Source: CAZTYW01 sp964617695 (GTDB lineage: Bacteria; Chloroflexota; Dehalococcoidia; UBA2247; RBG-13-53-26). From it: DNA of 5,875 nucleotides. Below the pieces are notes generated by a model that searched no databases, was not told where the DNA came from, and was given only the letters and a program-made list of their open reading frames with translations. This document shows, one piece after another, positions 3,342 to 5,875 of this stretch (position 1 is its first letter; every line of letters begins with the position of its first letter). Made by a program: the position numbers and the translations under genes. Location of the stretch: the NCBI GenBank assembly GCA_964617695.1, contig CAZTYW010000086.1, positions 1-5,875 on the forward strand, written 5' to 3'.

Positions 3342-5875
3342 CTAGCAGAAGTTTCGGGCTTTGGGTGGCTGAGGGTAGAGGGTGCGTTGTCGCCTGCTCT
3401 CCTGTCTCAAGGAGAAAAGTCGCTCGGCCACCACGTTGATAACACCGTCCTTTTTCTGAAGCACTCCCTCCACCACAACAAGCGGCTCCATCCTGGCCAC
3501 ATAGCGATATTTCTGGTAAATATGGGGCTTCAGCACCACATTGACCAGCCCCTCCTCATCCTCAATGGTTAAAAACACGTGTCCTTTCGCCGTTCCAGGT
3601 GCCTGGCGGCAGACAACGTAGCCGGCAGTGCGCACCCTGGTGTCTGGAAACAACGTCACGACCTCCGAGCTTTTTAAAATGCCGTCTCTGGATATGCCGG
3701 GCCTCAGTAATTCCATGGGATGACACCTTGCGGAAAGCCCCTGCACCATGTAGTCTGCGGTCACTTCCTCAAGCTCAGTCATCCCCCGGAGTGCTATTTG
3801 ATGCCCGGGGAAGTCCAGTGCCAGCCCACCACGCCCCTGGCGCTCGAGCAGGCCCAGTTGCCACAGGAGCTGTCGCTTCGGCTGCCCAAAGCAGTCCATT
3901 GCCCCAACCAGGACCAGGTTCTCCGTCACTTCCCTACTCAGTCCCACCCGTCGGTAAAAGTCCTTGAGCGAGGTGAACGGGGACGTATTCCTGGCCTCCT
4001 CCAACTTTCCGGCGACTGCCTCACCCATTTCCTTAACATAGCGGAAGCCCAGACGTACCCTGCCATCCTCCACAGTGCAACATCCCCGACTCTTGTTAAT
4101 ATGGACGGGCAACACCTCAACCCCGTGCCTCCTGGCATCCCCAACGATAACCTCGGGTGTATAGAACCCCATGGGCTGGTTATTCAGCAGGGCAGCATAG
4201 AACTCTGGAGCATAGTGACGCTTGAGCCAGGCGGACTCATAAGCGAGCAGGGCAAACCCGGCAGCATGGCTCTTACAGAAACCGTACTGGGCGAAGCCTC
4301 TGAGCTTGTTGAAGACCTCGGCTGCTTCCTTTTCCGTCACCCCATTTCTCCTGGCCCCTTCAATAAAACGCTGCCTGAGTTCCTCCATGGCCCGCTGGGA
4401 GCGTTTGCGGCTCATTGCCCTTCTGAGAGCATCCGCTTCGCCAGGGGTAAAGCCAGCCACCGCCACCGCCACCTTGATCACCTGTTCCTGAAACAGGATT
4501 ATTCCCAGGGTCTCCTCCAGTACAGGTTCAAGCATCTTCAGGGGATAGGCCACCTTCTCTCGCCCCTGCCGGCGGCGAATGTAAGGGTGCACCATATCAC
4601 CCTGGATAGGGCCGGGGCGGATGATAGCTACTTCCACCGTGAGGTCATCTACCGAGCGGGGCCTGGTCCGAGGGAGGGTCTGCATCTGGGCCCGGCTCTC
4701 CACCTGGAACACACCCATGGTATCGGCGTTGCAGATCATATCATAGACTGCCGGGTCATCAAGGGGTATCTTCTCGAAGTCAACCCTGATACCCCTGCTT
4801 CGCTCGATAAGCTCCTTCGCTTCCTGCACCAGAGAGAGCATCCTGAGTCCCAGCAGGTCGACCTTGATAAGACCCGCGTCCTCGACCGCATCTTTGTCCC
4901 ACTGGCAGACCACCCTCCCCGGCATGGTAGCCCGCTCCAGGGGCACGATATCGCTCAGCGGGCAGGACGAGATGAGCATGCCGCCCACATGTATCGATAC
5001 ATGCCGGGGAAAGTCGGCTATTTCCCGGCACAGTTCAAGGAACTGCCTCCAGGACACAGAGGCCACATAGGAGCGAAACTGCTCCATCTCCCCCAGGTCT
5101 TCCTCTATTCCACGGGCGCCATAGGAACTCACCGCCTTCGCCATCCCGTCCAGGACATGGGCAGGCAGACCCAGCACCTTTCCCACCTCCCTGATGGCAT
5201 TGCGGGCTTTGAAGGTGACATAGGTGCACACCATGGCCGTGTGCTCTTCACCGTACTTCCGGTAGACGTACTGGATCAATTGCTCCCGGTGATTGGTGGA
5301 GACATCTATGTCTATATCGGGAAGGGAGCTCATTTCCTCATTCAGGAACCTGCCCAGGAACAGGCGATGGCGGACCGGGTCCACCCTGGTAATGCCCAGG
5401 ATGTAGGCCACGATGGAGTTGGCGGCAGAGCCCCGTCCCTGCGCCGGGATACCATTCTTTCGGGCGTACTCCATGATGTCCCAGACGACGAGGAAGTAGC
5501 CGGAGAGCCCCAGCTTGGCGATAAGGTCAAGCTCGTGTTCCAGGCGGTCTTCCACCTCACGGGACACGTCGCCGTAGCGCTCTCTGGCCCTCTCCCGGCA
5601 AAGCCTGGCCAGAAAACCATCAGCAGTCTCGCCGGGGGACAGCGGAAAGTCGGGGAACCGATAGCTGGAGAAGTCCAGGTCGACATCGCACTCTTCGGCA
5701 ATGCGAACGCTGTTCTCCAGAGCATCGGGGTATTCCCGAAACAAGCAGGACATCCCCGATGCCGCCTTCAGGTAGAACTCCGAGTTGGGGCGGCGCAGAT
5801 GATGAGACTCGTCCAGTGTGGTGCGGTTCCTGATGCACACCAGGACATCGTGGAGGCGATGGCCTTCCGGCCTGG
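3342..5875 (-). CDS. dnaE2: Error-prone DNA polymerase, DnaE2/ImuC type (5' end outside the window)
   Basis: C-family DNA polymerase alpha subunit; DnaE2/ImuC members carry out damage-tolerant, mutagenic synthesis, usually with ImuA/ImuB and the sliding clamp. 843 residues are visible, numbered from the first whole codon at 5873. The frame is open to the window edge and begins in HDVLVCI, the end of the PHP domain, so roughly 200 N-terminal residues are missing; the GTG at 5840 is internal. Seen in order: GRGSAANS (146-153), LPDIDID (184-190, catalytic Asp 188 and 190), RHVSIHVGG (290-298), IKVDLLGL (336-343, third catalytic Asp 339), RPGPIQGDMVHPY (419-431), FTPGEADALRRAM (475-487), LLNNQPMGFY (562-571), a helix-hairpin-helix-like segment (about 642-663) and an OB fold (about 746-819). 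RHVSIHVGG, QPMGFY and PGTAKGHVFLTIEDE are typical of DnaE2, not of replicative DnaE. The protein ends about 24 residues after the OB fold, so the tau-binding tail is absent. FCKSHAA resembles the FNKSHAA of replicative enzymes more than the PESHAA of proteobacterial DnaE2. It lies 179 bp upstream of rpsO on the same strand, with a promoter between them. Its own promoter and any SOS box lie outside the window. Confidence 0.92.
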   Translation of the reverse strand, partial: RPEGHRLHDVLVCIRNRTTLDESHHLRRPNSEFYLKAASGMSCLFREYPDALENSVRIAEECDVDLDFSSYRFPDFPLSPGETADGFLARLCRERARERYGDVSREVEDRLEHELDLIAKLGLSGYFLVVWDIMEYARKNGIPAQGRGSAANSIVAYILGITRVDPVRHRLFLGRFLNEEMSSLPDIDIDVSTNHREQLIQYVYRKYGEEHTAMVCTYVTFKARNAIREVGKVLGLPAHVLDGMAKAVSSYGARGIEEDLGEMEQFRSYVASVSWRQFLELCREIADFPRHVSIHVGGMLISSCPLSDIVPLERATMPGRVVCQWDKDAVEDAGLIKVDLLGLRMLSLVQEAKELIERSRGIRVDFEKIPLDDPAVYDMICNADTMGVFQVESRAQMQTLPRTRPRSVDDLTVEVAIIRPGPIQGDMVHPYIRRRQGREKVAYPLKMLEPVLEETLGIILFQEQVIKVAVAVAGFTPGEADALRRAMSRKRSQRAMEELRQRFIEGARRNGVTEKEAAEVFNKLRGFAQYGFCKSHAAGFALLAYESAWLKRHYAPEFYAALLNNQPMGFYTPEVIVGDARRHGVEVLPVHINKSRGCCTVEDGRVRLGFRYVKEMGEAVAGKLEEARNTSPFTSLKDFYRRVGLSREVTENLVLVGAMDCFGQPKRQLLWQLGLLERQGRGGLALDFPGHQIALRGMTELEEVTADYMVQGLSARCHPMELLRPGISRDGILKSSEVVTLFPDTRVRTAGYVVCRQAPGTAKGHVFLTIEDEEGLVNVVLKPHIYQKYRYVARMEPLVVVEGVLQKKDGVINVVAERLFSLRQESRRQRTLYPQPPKARNFC
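4988..5003. repeat. 16-bp perfect palindrome inside dnaE2
   Basis: CATGTATCGATACATG is its own reverse complement. It encodes most of H-V-S-I-H-V in the conserved RHVSIHVGG motif. A second inverted repeat, TGCCGGG at 5002-5008 and CCCGGCA at 5024-5030, begins at its edge and overlaps it by two bases. Function is unknown. The symmetric peptide makes chance symmetry more likely than in random DNA. Confidence 0.6.

Noticed and set aside
4453..4472. A short tandem repeat (accgcc units) in dnaE2
   Set aside because: It merely encodes the alternating Val-Ala run of a conserved helix before FTPGEAD and has only about three units.
3342..5840. Taking the GTG at 5840 as the true start of the polymerase gene
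   Set aside because: The frame stays open to the window edge and the residues before the GTG (GHRLHDVL) continue the conserved HD-V/A-L-x-C-I segment, so the real start lies outside the window.
1..5875. An undescribed defence, mobile or RNA-based system
   Set aside because: All substantial coding sequence is accounted for by four known housekeeping or repair families, the gaps are short, and no repeats, toxin-antitoxin genes, transposase, integrase or reverse transcriptase were seen.

Overview
All four genes in this window lie on the minus strand, so the region reads from right to left: an error-prone DNA polymerase of the DnaE2/ImuC type (5' end outside the window), then rpsO (ribosomal protein uS15), pnp (polynucleotide phosphorylase) and dapB (4-hydroxy-tetrahydrodipicolinate reductase, 3' end outside the window). 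No RNA gene, CRISPR array, insertion sequence, phage gene or integrase was seen. Coding density is high. The only gaps are 179 bp (dnaE2 to rpsO), 61 bp (rpsO to pnp) and 9 bp (pnp to dapB).

The organism is a bacterium with a moderately high G+C chromosome. rpsO-pnp followed by a diaminopimelate gene resembles gene order in Bacillus and in some deep-branching Gram-positive-related and Chloroflexota lineages. The protein sequences give a general, non-proteobacterial impression, and Chloroflexota (Dehalococcoidia-like) is my best guess. That is inference without a database search.

Region by region: 5875-3342 encodes the palm, fingers, helix-hairpin-helix and OB-fold parts of a C-family polymerase. 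It stops soon after the OB fold, so it lacks the long tau-binding tail of replicative DnaE. The 3341-3163 gap holds a weak hairpin that may end dnaE2 transcription and a strong extended -10 promoter (TGCTATAAT) for the downstream operon. rpsO starts with TTG behind a GGAG Shine-Dalgarno. The AT-richer 61-bp gap before pnp carries three ATCTTA hexamers around a perfect AGGAGGT ribosome binding site. The dapB ribosome binding site overlaps the pnp stop codon, which suggests translational coupling.

rpsO, pnp and dapB probably form one operon joining ribosome assembly, RNA turnover and lysine/peptidoglycan precursor synthesis. dnaE2 is probably a separate upstream unit for damage-tolerant synthesis. 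This is mostly an ordinary housekeeping region and I found no convincing undescribed system. The points most worth a second look are the repeated hexamers in the pnp leader, the rpsO promoter and leader, and a 16-bp perfect palindrome inside dnaE2.
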